64,000 nt of DNA from Hofstenia miamia. Its lineage: Eukaryota; Xenacoelomorpha; Acoela. The stretch lies in the NCBI GenBank assembly GCA_004352715.1, contig SCFE01000001.1:4599871-4663870 (forward strand), written 5' to 3'. A program made the position numbers and the translations under genes. The notes beneath the pieces are model-generated. The model ran no database searches and was not told the DNA's origin. It saw only the letters and a list, made by a program, of their open reading frames with translations. Positions 1-11,196 of this stretch are shown here, piece after piece; positions within the stretch are counted from its first letter, which is position 1; every line of letters starts with the position of its first letter.

Positions 1-708
1 CGCTACTGGACAAATTACAGCATATGGATGTAGCGTCAGCAGTTGCCGCTATAAAAATTCATTCACCGTATTTTTTTATCACACCTCGTACAACATAGAC
101 AAGAGTAAAAAATTAACCTGTCACTGAAGTGTAGCTAAGCATCATGTTGTGCGACAAGCAGTGATGCACTATATTGTGGCAGCTAAACTTTTATCATTCA
201 ACATACAAAAGAAATAATCAAATAAACAAAATAAATAAATTTGCCCCATCTCAATTTTCCGGATCTCTTGAATTTCTAAAACACAAATAAAGTTGCATAT
301 GGTTAGAAACATTGAATATCACAATATGGTAATATTAACACTTCAAACTTTGTTTAAATTGAGGGGTATTTTTTTTTAGCATTTTTGTAATATATTCATG
401 AACTTGAGATTCTCTTAGCGATTGGTAAAGATGACAGTTAACTTCTAAAATGATCATTCAATATATTTATGTCAGTGGACTTTCTTCTGATTAAATACAC
501 TATAAACGAGTATTCGAAAAAGTCCCATGGCTTCCCTTTTTCCCCTCCAGTTAAGTTGAGAAGCAACGTGGCGTTAATTTTGAAAATATTTTTCGAATCG
601 TCTCGGCAGTGTTGATCCTCCCACCTTCATTAGTGGATTTTTCTAAATTCTTGATTCATTATATCTTCAATTAATTGAAAACTATTATAAATGGCTAAAT
701 AGAAGAAA
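1..708. other. AT-rich DNA without a recognised gene
   Basis: I see no convincing exon, repeat or RNA gene on either strand here. The stretch lies downstream (minus-strand sense) of the doubtful DUF4806-like exons. Confidence 0.5.
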
Positions 709-1740
709 TTACCATGCTAGGCTTTTGTTAATCTTTGCTAAATCATCCAGTTCTGCAGCTGATTCAAGAACTAAATCAGGATTGGACTTGTCTAATCCTA
801 ACTGATGACGAATCTGTTTTAACTGCCTTTCTTGCGAAAGCTTTACTCGTTGAATGTCATGCAACATTTCTTTAATTTCACTAAAATTAAGCAATTTATT
901 CTTGTGATTTAAATTTAATTTACATTCAAATAAAATGATAACCAATATTAACATTGAATTTATATACCGAATAAATTCTACTAAAAAATGAATAACTCTA
1001 AATATATACAATATTTGCCATCTAACATGAGCATGAATTGTTTATATTAGAGGAGAAAACATTTGGGTATGGAATTGAGTTTGTCGAGTAGTAGGGCTAA
1101 GAACTTCATTGACTGGAAACTCAGAGCGTAATCTAAACGAAAAAATAGAAAATTCTGCACATAAAGCTTAAATGCAAGTGCTATTCAGCTCCTTTTACTG
1201 TAAATATCAATAGCAAATTTTGCCCAAATGAGGAAGAACATGCAATTTCTGTTGATATCGGATTTAGTTCAGGCAGCTTCTGTAAGCGTTCTTGGCTTGT
1301 TTGCTCATTACGGGATCTAAAAATGGAATATCATTCATGTTTATAAAGTGTAAATTTACAGCCTGTTATATTCGTGAATTTCTTCTAGAGCTGCATTATG
1401 CTCGCAAACGCTTATTTGGAGGTCTTGAGCGTTGTGTTGACACGTCCATTTTCGAAAGGTCACTGTTACCTCTAGGTATCGAGACACTTTATGGAGAGCC
1501 TTTGATTCATCAGCTATATTTAAAGTAAATAAATATTCAAATGAAATTTAAATACCAACAAAATCATGAAGAATTATGGCATCTTACTTCCATTGACTCC
1601 TATCGGGATCCATTAGCTTGGAAACAATATGTTCTCACCATAGCTGCTTCGGGATAAAATGCAAATTTGTGCTTTTCAGTCAACCAGTTTGTTGGCATAT
1701 ATTCAACTGCCTCTCCGGCGAATTTTACTACTGCAAACAT
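709..1740 (-). CDS. Possible DUF4806-like gene fragment
   Basis: Two pieces look like parts of one gene of the lineage-expanded arthropod type with an MF-x-V-V-x-F start and a later DUF4806 region. At 1740-1639 an ATG opens a 34-codon frame beginning MFAVVKFAGEAVEYMPTNWL and ending at a GTGAGA that could be a donor. The frame also reads through to a stop soon after, and a +1 shift there would continue into a plausible DPDRSQW segment. At 880-713 a good acceptor (TTTTAG) precedes a coiled-coil-like segment, then SAAELDDLAKINKSLA before a possible GTAATT donor. Acidic 'x-E-L-D-D-L' words of this kind open DUF4806. I could not connect the pieces in phase, so this may be a decayed copy. The family call is from pattern memory only. 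Confidence 0.3.
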
Positions 1741-2225
1741 TTTTTATAAAATAAAATTTCAGTATAATACAAATGAAGAATGAAATAAATACTTCGTTCA
1801 TTAAAGGTAAGACAAATGATAAATTTAATGGTTTATTAGAGGCATGAATAAAGTCTTTTCTATTATAGCAACATTACAAAGCTTCTACAAATTCATTAGG
1901 TTGTCGACATCGAATATCTCTATACGGAGTAAAGCGATGACACCAAGTGTATTCTGATTAATGAAAATTTTATAGGATAGGTAAAAAATTTTCTACCACA
2001 GGATATCTTTTATAAGGTAGCTGAACTTTTCCGTCAGGACTAATGACAATAGCTTCAATTCGTAAAACTATATCATTAAGCATGAAATGACTGTCCCATT
2101 AGATATTGCAAAATTCTTGGAATTAATAACTTTTCCTTTTATCATGTCATCACTTCTATGTAAAACATGTTTGTTAACTTTTGCAGAACAAAGCTATAAA
2201 TTATAATTGTATGCTACTGAATTTC

Positions 2226-2230
<5 letters not shown>

Positions 2231-2259
<29 letters not shown>

Positions 2260-2360
2260 NNNNNNNNNNNNNNNNNNNNNNNNNNNNNNNNNNNNNNNNN
2301 NNNNNNNNNNNNNNNNNNNNNNNNNNNNNNNNNNNNNNNNNNNNNNNNNNNNNNNNNNNN

Positions 2361-2391
<31 letters not shown>
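2231..2391. repeat. (TA)n microsatellite with 101-bp assembly gap
   Basis: Pure TA repeats flank a run of N from 2260 to 2360. The gap is most likely unresolved TA repeat. Apparent Ile-Tyr reading frames here are artefacts. Confidence 0.9.
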
Positions 2392-2394
<3 letters not shown>

Positions 2395-2625
2395 TTCAAA
2401 TGGAATCGCTATGTACACAAAAAAATTTTAAAAGATTTTTTAATAATAAACTTTGGTATGTTGTTAGTAACCATTTAAAATAATATAAAAGTTTATTTAT
2501 TTAATCATCCAACAAATTAAAGGAAGATAAATGGCAGAATCGCTATGTACTATGGAAAATTGACACCAAGAATCGCTTTGTACACTTTAGAATCGCAATG
2601 TATAAAGCGATTCTCATATATATAT
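2395..2625. repeat. Short array of GAATCGC-TATGTAC words
   Basis: The word AATCGCTATGTAC or a close variant occurs about four times in direct order (near 2404, 2536, 2572 and 2591). The last copy is followed by GCGATTC, giving a hairpin (GAATCGC, short loop, GCGATTC). Spacing is irregular, so this is not a CRISPR array. It is probably a decayed tandem repeat next to the TA tract. Confidence 0.55.
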
Positions 2626-2629
2626 ATTA

Positions 2630-4900
2630 AGACATTTTGTACATTTCACCAATACTTTTCAATGATGTTTTGAAATTTGAAGAAAATGTTCACCAAGTAA
2701 GTTTTCAAAAGATAAATTGTATTTTTTTATTGGCAATATAAATTTTATTTATTTTTCTATTACAAGGGTGATGAAAGTAGAGTAGATATGGATACCACAT
2801 ACTCTATTCCTGACCCGCAAAACAAAACTGAATGAGCATTTATCCATGTGACCAGAAAATTTTGTTACCCTAACGCATCAATGACCTATTGGTATGGAGA
2901 AGCAGCTTGTTAGACTAATAATTTTTCATTAATTTAAACTTTTGCAATGCTTACCAAAAAATATACTGGAAAGCAACTTCCACGAATCGGTTATTTTTGC
3001 GGATAAGGGTAGAGGTTTTACAAGCATGTTTTAAACTATTGCGGATAGCCAGCCGAGTTCGTTAAAGGTTTTACGTGCATTGGAATGGATAAGAAACATA
3101 GAAAAATGGCTCCTAGGATTGGGGTTTGGGGGCTGTAAAGATCTTATCAGCACAGCACTAGTGCAGCATACTACCTTAGTAAAACTTTTGAGGTTTTACA
3201 GTTGTATTCATTTCATCAAGCGTCGCATTATTTGTAGAATTGTCTCACAGCTATTAATAATTTGAAATGGGCACGGCATCTAAACAACATAATAATTTAC
3301 CTTCTCAGTTAATGTTGCAGAATCTGGGATAGCTTAATTAACATTATATATCAAACTTAATCGCTTCAAATTGATATTGCGTAAAATTAGCACGTCCCCA
3401 ATTAAGAAAATGTCGTCTTGAAGAGGTCGTATGGAAGTCTTCATGAGACCAAGTATGGTCTTCAGTATTTCTTGAGGACGGCCCACGTGGTCTTGTATGA
3501 GTCTTACACAAGTCCCAATATCGCACCTCTAGGACGTCAGTTCAAGAACAAATTAAGACTTCATTTGAGACTGATAAATGACCACTTGTAAAAAATGATG
3601 ATATTGATTAGATTAGCAAATATTAATACTAATTCAACAATATCAGCGACTATTTCATAAATTAAGAACATTGCAATTACATCCAACATTTAATGAAATG
3701 TTATTTAAGAATACACCAGGCGCAATAAATTATTCTTATATCATATTCCACCAATATAAAATTGTGATAATTACCCCAGTTAAAAGCAAAGTTCCAAGTA
3801 GCACGTAGAATATTTAACAAATCTTAAATAGATTAAATTGAACAAACCTATTGACAATAACTTCATCTTTATCATAAAACAATGTTCAAGTCTCGCCTTT
3901 GCTTAATAATTAAATTACCATGATATGTTAACATAAGAAACATTTTTACCACCACAAACCACATTACTTGTATAAACATGTTGTCAGTAACTGCATAACG
4001 AGTTATTCATATAATAAGCATAAAATGTAAGCTTTAATAAACAATTACCATAAATCAATTTGCTATTTCAAGGTTGAATTGAAGATTAGTTAATTCGCTT
4101 TCATCTTCTAAAATATTATGAATATATTGAAGTGTTCAATGAAATTTTCTTCATTTTTGATACAATTCATTCAAAAAGATAAATCACAGGCGAGCAAATA
4201 TGACAAACAATTGTATGCTCCGATGTTTCTCTAAAACAATTACATGAAGTTTAATTCAAGCAACACATTATAATATACGCAATAAGAAACCAAGAAGCTA
4301 CTTACAATACATTTAATACAAAAAGATATAAAAAATAGTTCAAAAGTTAGCATGACTTAGTCTTCAGCCGATCCGATCTATGATTAAAAAAGCTTTGAAT
4401 CTTCCTAAAGACTTCCCTTTCATTTTGCAAACTTGAAGTTCCATCTAAATACCATCTAAAGAATATCAACAATTAACATAATAACTAGAAATATGTGATC
4501 TAAATTACCGGTGACTTGAAATTAGTACAAGAACAAATGAAACAAATGTCAATGTGATTAGTTTGATTACTCATACATCGGTAAGATCAAAAGAAATATG
4601 AAAGTAAGACCATATAAAATAAGAAATGTAAGACCATTAAAATCAAAAGAAAATTTAAAGCTTTAAAATTATGATGAAAACAAAATTTATTTTACAAAAT
4701 TTAATTAGCTAATATTAATAACACTTGAATGTACACTACACTACCACCTTTTCAAAAATCAACAAATCTAATATTTAGTATTCGAGAGAACAATTATTGA
4801 TGTTCAAAAGTCGACCATATTCGAGCTAAATACTCCATTTGCTTTGAGACCTGCAAGGTGTCGTTAATTTTCTCTTTATGTTAAAGAGAGTCGCTAATTC
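2630..4900. other. AT-rich intergenic DNA
   Basis: No gene is recognised. It holds one GTCTTC-rich repeat (3395-3590), listed separately. The rest is low-GC sequence with short chance frames only. Confidence 0.5.
3395..3590. repeat. GTCTTC/GAGAC-rich degenerate repeat
   Basis: The words GTCTTGAAGA, GTCTTCATGAGAC, GGTCTTC and GACTTC recur many times in under 200 bp of otherwise AT-rich DNA. Many form local palindromes. A related block lies at 11197-11335. Confidence 0.5.
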
Positions 4901-4903
4901 AGT

Positions 4904-5259
4904 TTACACTGCACTCACAAATTGTCGACCACGGTTTGAATGAATCCAGCGAGGTGCACCAAATTTAAGTATCCAGTGATCTCGTACTGCCCTAGCCACT
5001 ATAGCAGCATCTATCCCAACTATAGGAACCGCCAAGGACTGATGAAATGTTGCAGCTACATGTCCCACGTTCTCTGAAGCATAAATTGGAGCTTCAAGGT
5101 TTAATTCACTCTGTGGAAGTCTTGTCATTGCGTCGTGTAAGAAATTCTGTTTGCCTGGTTGATATCCAACATTATAAGTATATTCTTCTAAAGTTTCAAC
5201 GTAACGGCCATGTCTGCAATTTGCTGAAGGTTTTCGTAGTAAACCCAAATGAAGGCTGA
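4904..5259 (-). pseudogene. Ty3 RNase H end fused to integrase core (deleted)
   Basis: The frame starts in the end of RNase H (a GRYVETLEEYTYNVGYQPGK segment, then N-x-x-x-D-A-M-T-R-L-P, the usual 'N-x-x-A-D-A-L-S-R-L' region). It then runs within about 45 codons into integrase (FGAPRWIHSNRGRQF). The zinc-binding and early catalytic part of integrase is missing. The Asp expected in the 'H-S-D-R-G' word is Asn here, so a catalytic residue is also lost. Confidence 0.75.
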
Positions 5260-5521
5260 TGATCCGTGATAACTATAAAATTGTGCCCCCATAGATAATT
5301 TCTGTAGTTTTTAACTGCTGAAACAAGTGCTAAAAACTCCCTATCTGTCATGGAGTAGTTTTTCCAGCATCTTTTAAAATTCTACTATAATATGATATAA
5401 GAGCATCATTTTGTAACATAAAATTTCCGAGCATAATATTGCTTGCATCTAACTCTGGCGTAAACGACATTGTAAAATCTGGATAGCGCAATAAACAGTC
5501 ACTTTGCAAGACATCCTTTAT

Positions 5522-6270
5522 TTAATCAAACGCGTTTTGACATTCCACAGACCACAAAAAAATTGCTGTTTCGTTGTAAGTTATAAATTTTAGCATTATT
5601 TCAGCATATTGTGACACAAATTTATTGAGGTAATTAACAAAACCAGCATATATTTTAGCTTCCTTTTTATTCATTGGAGGGAGCATTGCACTCTGTTTTT
5701 TAACTTTCTCTTGATCTGGTCTAATACCATCCTTATCTACCACATATCCGAGATACGTCACCGATTCTAAACCAAAGTGGCACTTCTTGGGTTTCAATTT
5801 TACATTAACTTCTGCGAGTCGGAAAAGTAGTTTCTCCAGTAAATCTATAAGCTCGACAAACGTTGGAGTAGCCACTAATATGTCATCGATTAAAGGAACT
5901 AATCCAATATCACGTAATATGATTCGCACCAATCGTTGAAAAGTAGCCGAAGCGTTTTTTGAGTCCATATGACATTGTATTAAATTCCAATAACTCGGTA
6001 TTAATAGTAAACGCTGTTTTAGGTTTGGAATTTTCTTCTAAATTCATTTGAAAATATCCGGAGACCAGCTCTAATGTAGTAAAATACTGACAGCCGCTTA
6101 AATCCATTATAAGTTCCTCGATTACCGGAAAAGGAAACATTCTGCCATGGTTTTTCATTAAGTTTTCTATAATCTATAACAAACTTCATAGAACCGTCTT
6201 TCTTTTGTACAAAGAAACACTGAGAACACCAAGGTGAATTGCTTCTTCGAATTATTTTGTTCTTCAGCAT
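5522..6270 (-). pseudogene. Ty3 reverse transcriptase fragments in three frames
   Basis: Three overlapping frames carry consecutive RT blocks. 6270-6150 has S-P-W-x-S and [16 protein letters not shown]. 6158-5970 has the F-P-x-P-x-I-E-E-L block and a T-L-E-L-x-S-G-Y-x-Q segment. 5968-5522 has F-Q-R-L, LIDDILVA (the catalytic YxDD box with Tyr replaced by Leu), K-C-x-F and YLGYVVDKDGIRPD. Two frameshifts separate them. The family is clear, the gene is dead. Confidence 0.85.
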
Positions 6271-6638
6271 TGACTGTACCTGTGTTTCTATTTCCTACTT
6301 TAAAGCATGTGGGTAGCGGTGTGCTCGACACCGATGTGGCACGCTATCTCCAATGTTTATAACATGTTCGACATCCTTTGCTATGCCCAAATCATGTTAA
6401 TTTAGAGAAAATACCCTTTCATGTTTGGAGAAAAGTAATTGAATTTCCGTTTTCTCTGCGTCTGTCAATCTTTCTGCAATGTTCTTTATGTGTCCGGCAC
6501 TAAGAGCGCTAATGAATGGTTTCAATGGCGGCATTTTTCCAATGAATAGTCAAATTTTACACCTAACAATTTAAGACCTTCATGGCCAATGATCACTGGA
6601 TATGGAACAGTTTCAGAAACCAAAAATTTCATAAGAGT

Positions 6639-6867
6639 TTAAATATGTCGCGAAGTTACATGCAAATAACAAAAAGTTTTAAGATGAATTTCAGTGCCAG
6701 AAACTGCTCGTCCTACCCACTTACCAGAAAACATAGACAATACAGTTTTATCCAACTGTTGCAACGCTGACGTACTAATTATTTCAATGCCGCTTCTTGT
6801 CTTAAATAATGTATTAAATTGAGTGTTACTAATGATAAGTTTTGGTTCCGCTTGATTCCCAGCCTCA
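6639..6867 (-). pseudogene. Ty3 protease-like remnant
   Basis: The segment FKTRSGIEIISTSALQQL resembles a retropepsin active-site region ('x-D-T/S-G-S/A-x-x-x-x-I'), but the catalytic Asp is not present. It lies between the gag remnant and RT, as expected for Ty3 order. Call rests on position plus weak similarity. Confidence 0.5.
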
Positions 6868-7149
6868 CTATTGCTCAGTGAGACTGGCCTTGCATGTTTT
6901 TTGAACAATTGTGTGCAATATGCCTTTAGTACCACACTTGTAACATATCAATTTGGACCAACGAGCACTACGATAAGACCGTTGACAATCTGTACACTTC
7001 GAATTACCAGCAGCAACTGTGACTACAGGTAGCTTAATATCTGGAAACGTCGAAAAAATTTCCAAATCAAGCGTAGAAGCCGTTGAGTTAGCTACATCCA
7101 AAACCAAACCGAATTTCGAATACTTTCTGGAAGTGCATCTAATAAACAA
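6868..7149 (-). pseudogene. Ty3 gag C-terminal remnant
   Basis: The frame ends in a Cys-rich stretch with CYKCGTKG followed after a few residues by C, recalling a CCHC zinc knuckle whose His and spacing are disturbed. A second C-x-x-C pair (CTDC) precedes it. Position upstream of the protease remnant supports gag. Confidence 0.55.
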
Positions 7150-7215
7150 GCCTTCACAAAACGGTATCAGGAACTTTAAGATAAAACGACAACTTTACAA
7201 ACGATCGATGCACAG

Positions 7216-8052
7216 ATAAACTGCAGTCCATTCAGCCGATGGATTATTTAGAACAATTACCATTAATGAAACAACAGATAAAGGAAAAATATTAACAGGT
7301 ATTGTATCCAGATTGCTAAAGAAATGACAGGCCGGCTAGCTAGAATAGAACGATCACCGTAACGCATAAAATTCACGCACAATAGTTTTATTTTTATTTC
7401 CCTCTAAATACCTTACAACAAGTTCATTATTTACTTGGAGGATGTGGTAATATAGTCTACAACTCTAGACATTCCAAATCTGTCAGAAACATTTTCACAG
7501 TTATCAATTCCTATTCACAACAAACAACTTACTCCAAGTACAAAACCCAATTATCTTGGTCTTAACGTGAACACAATCAAAGGAACTATTAGTTTAATTC
7601 GACAAAAGTTTTTAAGATATGCAAAACAGACTAAATTATCAATTTCTGCTGCTTTTCTTTATAATCCTCACGAAATGTTCAAAATGTATCCCAGAAAGAT
7701 CACTTTCAAAATACAAAATGGTGAGATGATCTTGGCGTTCAAAAACCATTTTTGATAGATGTGGAATGGAAAATGAAATCGTCTTTGCCGATGTCAAAAA
7801 ATGTTTCCAGAAACTACAAAAATATGAGTGCACAAAAATGTAACATAACTGCAAAACTACTTTAAAAAGTACATTAAAATTGTTTGATTTATTAGAATTA
7901 ATATATTATAAAGAAAATTTTAATAGTATTACTTTAATTTTAAATATTCATAGAAATCCTAGTCTGAGGGTGGTTGTTAAATATACAAAACGAAATTAAA
8001 TCCCAAAATTATTCTAATATCCTTCATCTTAATATTAAACTAAACTTTAAAG
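7216..8052. other. AT-rich DNA without a recognised gene
   Basis: This may include the lost 5' end of the Ty3 element. I see no LTR pair, gene or MITE I can support. Confidence 0.4.
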
Positions 8053-8482
8053 TATTAGGTTGTCCCAAAAGTTCGTAAACACTTGAAAAATGTACGATTC
8101 CTCGTCTGTTGGCTTGTGCTTCGGTGAGTTCGTGAGGATCTTGGCGCGGCTTTTTGTGAAGAAAATCAAGTTGCTTCAAGTGTCGGTGAATTGTCGATTT
8201 GCCAACTCCAAGCTCACCAGCCAATTCTCGAGTGCTCGATGAAGGAGCAATGTTCAACCCGGTTTTTAAGTCTCCATCATCCAGCTTTAACGGCCGACCT
8301 GAACGAGGCATATCTTCAAGACTCATGTCGCCAGATTCGAAACGCTTGTACCATTTTGAGATCGCCGCATATGCAATTGTTTCTTTACCTTCGGCAGCAC
8401 AAATCTCTTCAGCAGCTTTTCTAGTTGAAAGACCTCGCTTCCAGCAGTAGCGAACCAAAACTCGCAGCTCAATTTTATTCAT
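8024..8482 (-). CDS. Truncated mariner transposase (DNA-binding half)
   Basis: The frame from the Met at 8482 (MNKIELRVLVRYCWKRGLST) carries both N-terminal helix-turn-helix units typical of mariner. The first is residues about 1-60, with K-W-Y-K-R-F. Then come the linker PRSGRP and a second unit around S-S-T-R-E-L-A-x-E-L-G-V, ending R-P/K-x-D-P-H-E-L-T-E-A-Q. The DD34D catalytic domain is absent. After about 130 residues the frame enters the inverted repeat (VYELLGQPNT) and stops in flanking DNA. The upstream extension to 8527 is possible but the family start is at MNK. Such a product could bind element ends without cutting, though expression is unknown. Confidence 0.85.
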   Translation of the reverse strand: MNKIELRVLVRYCWKRGLSTRKAAEEICAAEGKETIAYAAISKWYKRFESGDMSLEDMPRSGRPLKLDDGDLKTGLNIAPSSSTRELAGELGVGKSTIHRHLKQLDFLHKKPRQDPHELTEAQANRRGIVHFSSVYELLGQPNTLKFSLILR

Positions 8483-8600
8483 TACCTGGATCAAAAAATG
8501 AATATTACTATAACAATATAAACGCAAAAAATATAGTAATTAAAAAATGCATAAAATTTAATTTTTTCAAGTGTTTACGAACTTTTGGGACAACCTAGTA
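8053..8600 (-). mobile_element. Internally deleted mariner element
   Basis: Near-perfect inverted repeats of about 36 bp, each beginning TAGGTTGTCCCAAAAGTTCG, lie at 8055-8090 and 8564-8598, each next to a TA dinucleotide (8053-8054, 8599-8600). Between them is the 5' half of a mariner transposase gene on the minus strand. A complete mariner is about 1.3 kb. Here roughly the whole catalytic half is gone and the coding region runs straight into the left inverted repeat. The right repeat abuts an assembly gap of 860 N. Confidence 0.92.
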
Positions 8601-8602
8601 TT

Positions 8603-9462
8603 NNNNNNNNNNNNNNNNNNNNNNNNNNNNNNNNNNNNNNNNNNNNNNNNNNNNNNNNNNNNNNNNNNNNNNNNNNNNNNNNNNNNNNNNNNNNNNNNNN
8701 NNNNNNNNNNNNNNNNNNNNNNNNNNNNNNNNNNNNNNNNNNNNNNNNNNNNNNNNNNNNNNNNNNNNNNNNNNNNNNNNNNNNNNNNNNNNNNNNNNNN
8801 NNNNNNNNNNNNNNNNNNNNNNNNNNNNNNNNNNNNNNNNNNNNNNNNNNNNNNNNNNNNNNNNNNNNNNNNNNNNNNNNNNNNNNNNNNNNNNNNNNNN
8901 NNNNNNNNNNNNNNNNNNNNNNNNNNNNNNNNNNNNNNNNNNNNNNNNNNNNNNNNNNNNNNNNNNNNNNNNNNNNNNNNNNNNNNNNNNNNNNNNNNNN
9001 NNNNNNNNNNNNNNNNNNNNNNNNNNNNNNNNNNNNNNNNNNNNNNNNNNNNNNNNNNNNNNNNNNNNNNNNNNNNNNNNNNNNNNNNNNNNNNNNNNNN
9101 NNNNNNNNNNNNNNNNNNNNNNNNNNNNNNNNNNNNNNNNNNNNNNNNNNNNNNNNNNNNNNNNNNNNNNNNNNNNNNNNNNNNNNNNNNNNNNNNNNNN
9201 NNNNNNNNNNNNNNNNNNNNNNNNNNNNNNNNNNNNNNNNNNNNNNNNNNNNNNNNNNNNNNNNNNNNNNNNNNNNNNNNNNNNNNNNNNNNNNNNNNNN
9301 NNNNNNNNNNNNNNNNNNNNNNNNNNNNNNNNNNNNNNNNNNNNNNNNNNNNNNNNNNNNNNNNNNNNNNNNNNNNNNNNNNNNNNNNNNNNNNNNNNNN
9401 NNNNNNNNNNNNNNNNNNNNNNNNNNNNNNNNNNNNNNNNNNNNNNNNNNNNNNNNNNNNNN
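8603..9462. other. Assembly gap (860 N)
   Basis: No sequence. It separates the mariner right end from the 3' half of a Tc1 element, and the Tc1 5' half probably lies inside it. Confidence 0.98.
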
Positions 9463-9872
9463 ATTTGAAAATTTTAGACGGAAAAGCCACAATCGACAGT
9501 CAAAGATATTGCCAAATTATAGCTGAATTTATGCCTTATGCTGATGCTTTATATGATGATGGATGGATACTCCAACAGGACGGAGCAACCCCGCACACGT
9601 CAGCAAAGACAAAAAATTTGTTTTCTGAAAATAATATCCAGTTTTTGCAATGGCCACCAAGTTCTACTGATCTTTCTCCAATCGAAAACGTGTGGCAGAT
9701 ATTGAAAAATGACGTTGAGAAGAAAAATCCGAAAAATATATCCGATTTAAAAGAAAAAATCCAAGAAAGTCAACACATTTTGACATCTGAAATGAAGTCC
9801 AATTTAATGAAATCAGTTTCAGTTCGTTTGAATGAAGTTATTTCTACAGGAGGAAAACAAATTAGACTTTGA
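9463..9872 (+). CDS. Tc1 transposase C-terminus (DD34E), partial
   Basis: The open frame after the gap shows QQDGATPHTSAKTKNLF, then WPPSSTDLSPIENVW. The second catalytic Asp (L-Q-Q-D) and the Glu (S-P-I-E-N) are separated by 34 residues, the Tc1 spacing. The first Asp is upstream in the gap. The frame ends at a natural stop (9870-9872) without frameshifts, so the visible half looks intact. It would catalyse cut-and-paste transposition at TA sites if the missing half were also intact. Confidence 0.9.
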
Positions 9873-9993
9873 TGCTTTTTACTTATAGTCCTTTAATGTA
9901 TCTTTAAAATCTTACCTTTCTTGAGTTGTTACGTTCAGTAGTTCAAAAGTAGTTTGCCTTTTTTCTAGTCTCATTTTTTTGCAGCCAACTATA
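9463..9993 (+). mobile_element. Tc1-like transposon, 3' part
   Basis: The catalytic C-terminal half of a Tc1 transposase is followed by about 120 bp of non-coding DNA ending in a likely terminal inverted repeat. Read inward on the minus strand it starts TATAGTTGGCTGC, a usual Tc1 end next to a TA. The left half and left repeat are lost in the gap. Confidence 0.8.
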
Positions 9994-10955
9994 GCATTCA
10001 CACAATACGAGCAACATCTATAGTTCGAAGCGTAATAAACAACTGTTAGCTGCATATAACTAATCCACTAAATTTATAATATATGAAATAATGTAAAAAT
10101 GCTTAACCAAGCACAATCTTGCATACACTGGATCCCTGAAATGGCTCTTTGTTTGGCTTACCAGTCCATCATACAAAGCTTATTAACAATATTATTAAAC
10201 TTCAAAAAATCGTACAACGTAAAAAAAATAGTTCTATTCTTTGAAATGCCATCATTTAAAACTTTATACTCTTCAAGACTCTTTACAGTCAAGTCTGGAA
10301 TAGTCTGTTTCGAAATAGCCTGAAACTTGGGGAAGCCAGATATAAATCAGTAAGGTGGTCAACCTTTCGACCAATATCTTTGATCTCCTCACGCATAAGT
10401 CCGATGGAGCACACTAATTTTTTGATACTATCTAAAAATACACATCTTGTCTTGTATATAATCCAATTTCAGAAATGTATACAATCATAGGTTTAAAGCT
10501 AATAGAAATGGTAGAAGCAACAATCATTAACTAATTACCACTTTGTGCGTTAGCTGGAACATGAGACTGAGGCTTGCTTGTTGATGCAGCAATTGGTGTA
10601 AAATGAAAATCACTAAAAATTTCCCCAATCAAGATACATCAATACAAATAAAGGGGGACAAGAACATCATATGAATGGAAAAATCCAGATTTTTGTATTA
10701 GCTTTAAGCAGTCTACAATGTTCTTGCAGAGAAATTTAAAAAATAAATTCTCACGCTTTACTTGAGGATAAATTTTCATTCATTACAATTTTTGAATGTT
10801 GGTGAGTTTCACTTTCTATTACAGTTCAGACATCGGTTTCTGCGCTCTTGATGTATTTTTCTTCATATTTGTAGGCCATTCGAAAAGATTCAAAAGAATA
10901 CTAATAATTTAAAAAGTTCAAATAAAAAGGATTGTCAATTCCAGACTTCCTAATA

Positions 10956-11036
10956 ATGCAAGGATATTTGGCCATTGTGGTTGCCTTGGTGCATTACTTA
11001 ATAGTTGAAGCAAAACCTGTAGTACTGAAATTGTAG
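10956..11036 (+). CDS. Short signal-peptide-like frame
   Basis: A 26-codon frame begins MQGYLAIVVALVHYLIVEAK, which has a charged-poor start, a hydrophobic core and an A-K junction like a secretory signal. A GTAGTA could serve as a donor just after the AAACCT codons. No downstream exon was identified, so this may be the first exon of a secreted-protein gene or chance. Confidence 0.2.
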   Translation: MQGYLAIVVALVHYLIVEAKPVVLKL

Positions 11037-11196
11037 TCGATCGTATTTGCTTCAACCAAACCTAATTAGCGCTTGATTAACAAACCTTGATAACAATTTT
11101 CAAAAAATAATTTTGTAATATACAAATCTACTAAATATTTGGGCTACAACACTTTGAGTAACGCACCCTTCTTGTTGATGTAATGAAAAAATATCG

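Larger units (their letters stand above)
4904..7215 (-). mobile_element. Decayed Ty3/gypsy LTR retrotransposon
   Basis: Reading the minus strand from 7215 down, I see a gag-like end with a damaged zinc knuckle, a protease-like segment, reverse transcriptase in three frames, the end of RNase H and part of the integrase core. The order (gag, protease, RT, RNase H, integrase) is that of Ty3/gypsy. Several frameshifts and stops break every domain. The RNase H-integrase junction is much shorter than normal, so an internal deletion is likely. I found no pair of long terminal repeats; they may be lost or too decayed to see by eye. The element cannot encode a working polyprotein. Domain pieces are listed separately. 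Confidence 0.85.

Noticed and set aside
1980-2130. Minus-strand words (around VISPDGKVQLPYKRYPVV) suggesting a transposon gene
   Set aside because: Interrupted by stops within about 30 codons and no family could be named.
2181-2483. Frames with Tyr-Ile repeats here and at other TA tracts (12.4, 40.4, 50.0, 62.1 kb)
   Set aside because: Translations of (TA)n and N; no coding signal.
2395-2625. CRISPR array
   Set aside because: Spacing is irregular, repeats are diverged and the host is eukaryotic.
8571-9526. Long frames across gaps here and at 31.2-32.4 and 33.0-34.0 kb
   Set aside because: They consist of N; the apparent openness is artificial.
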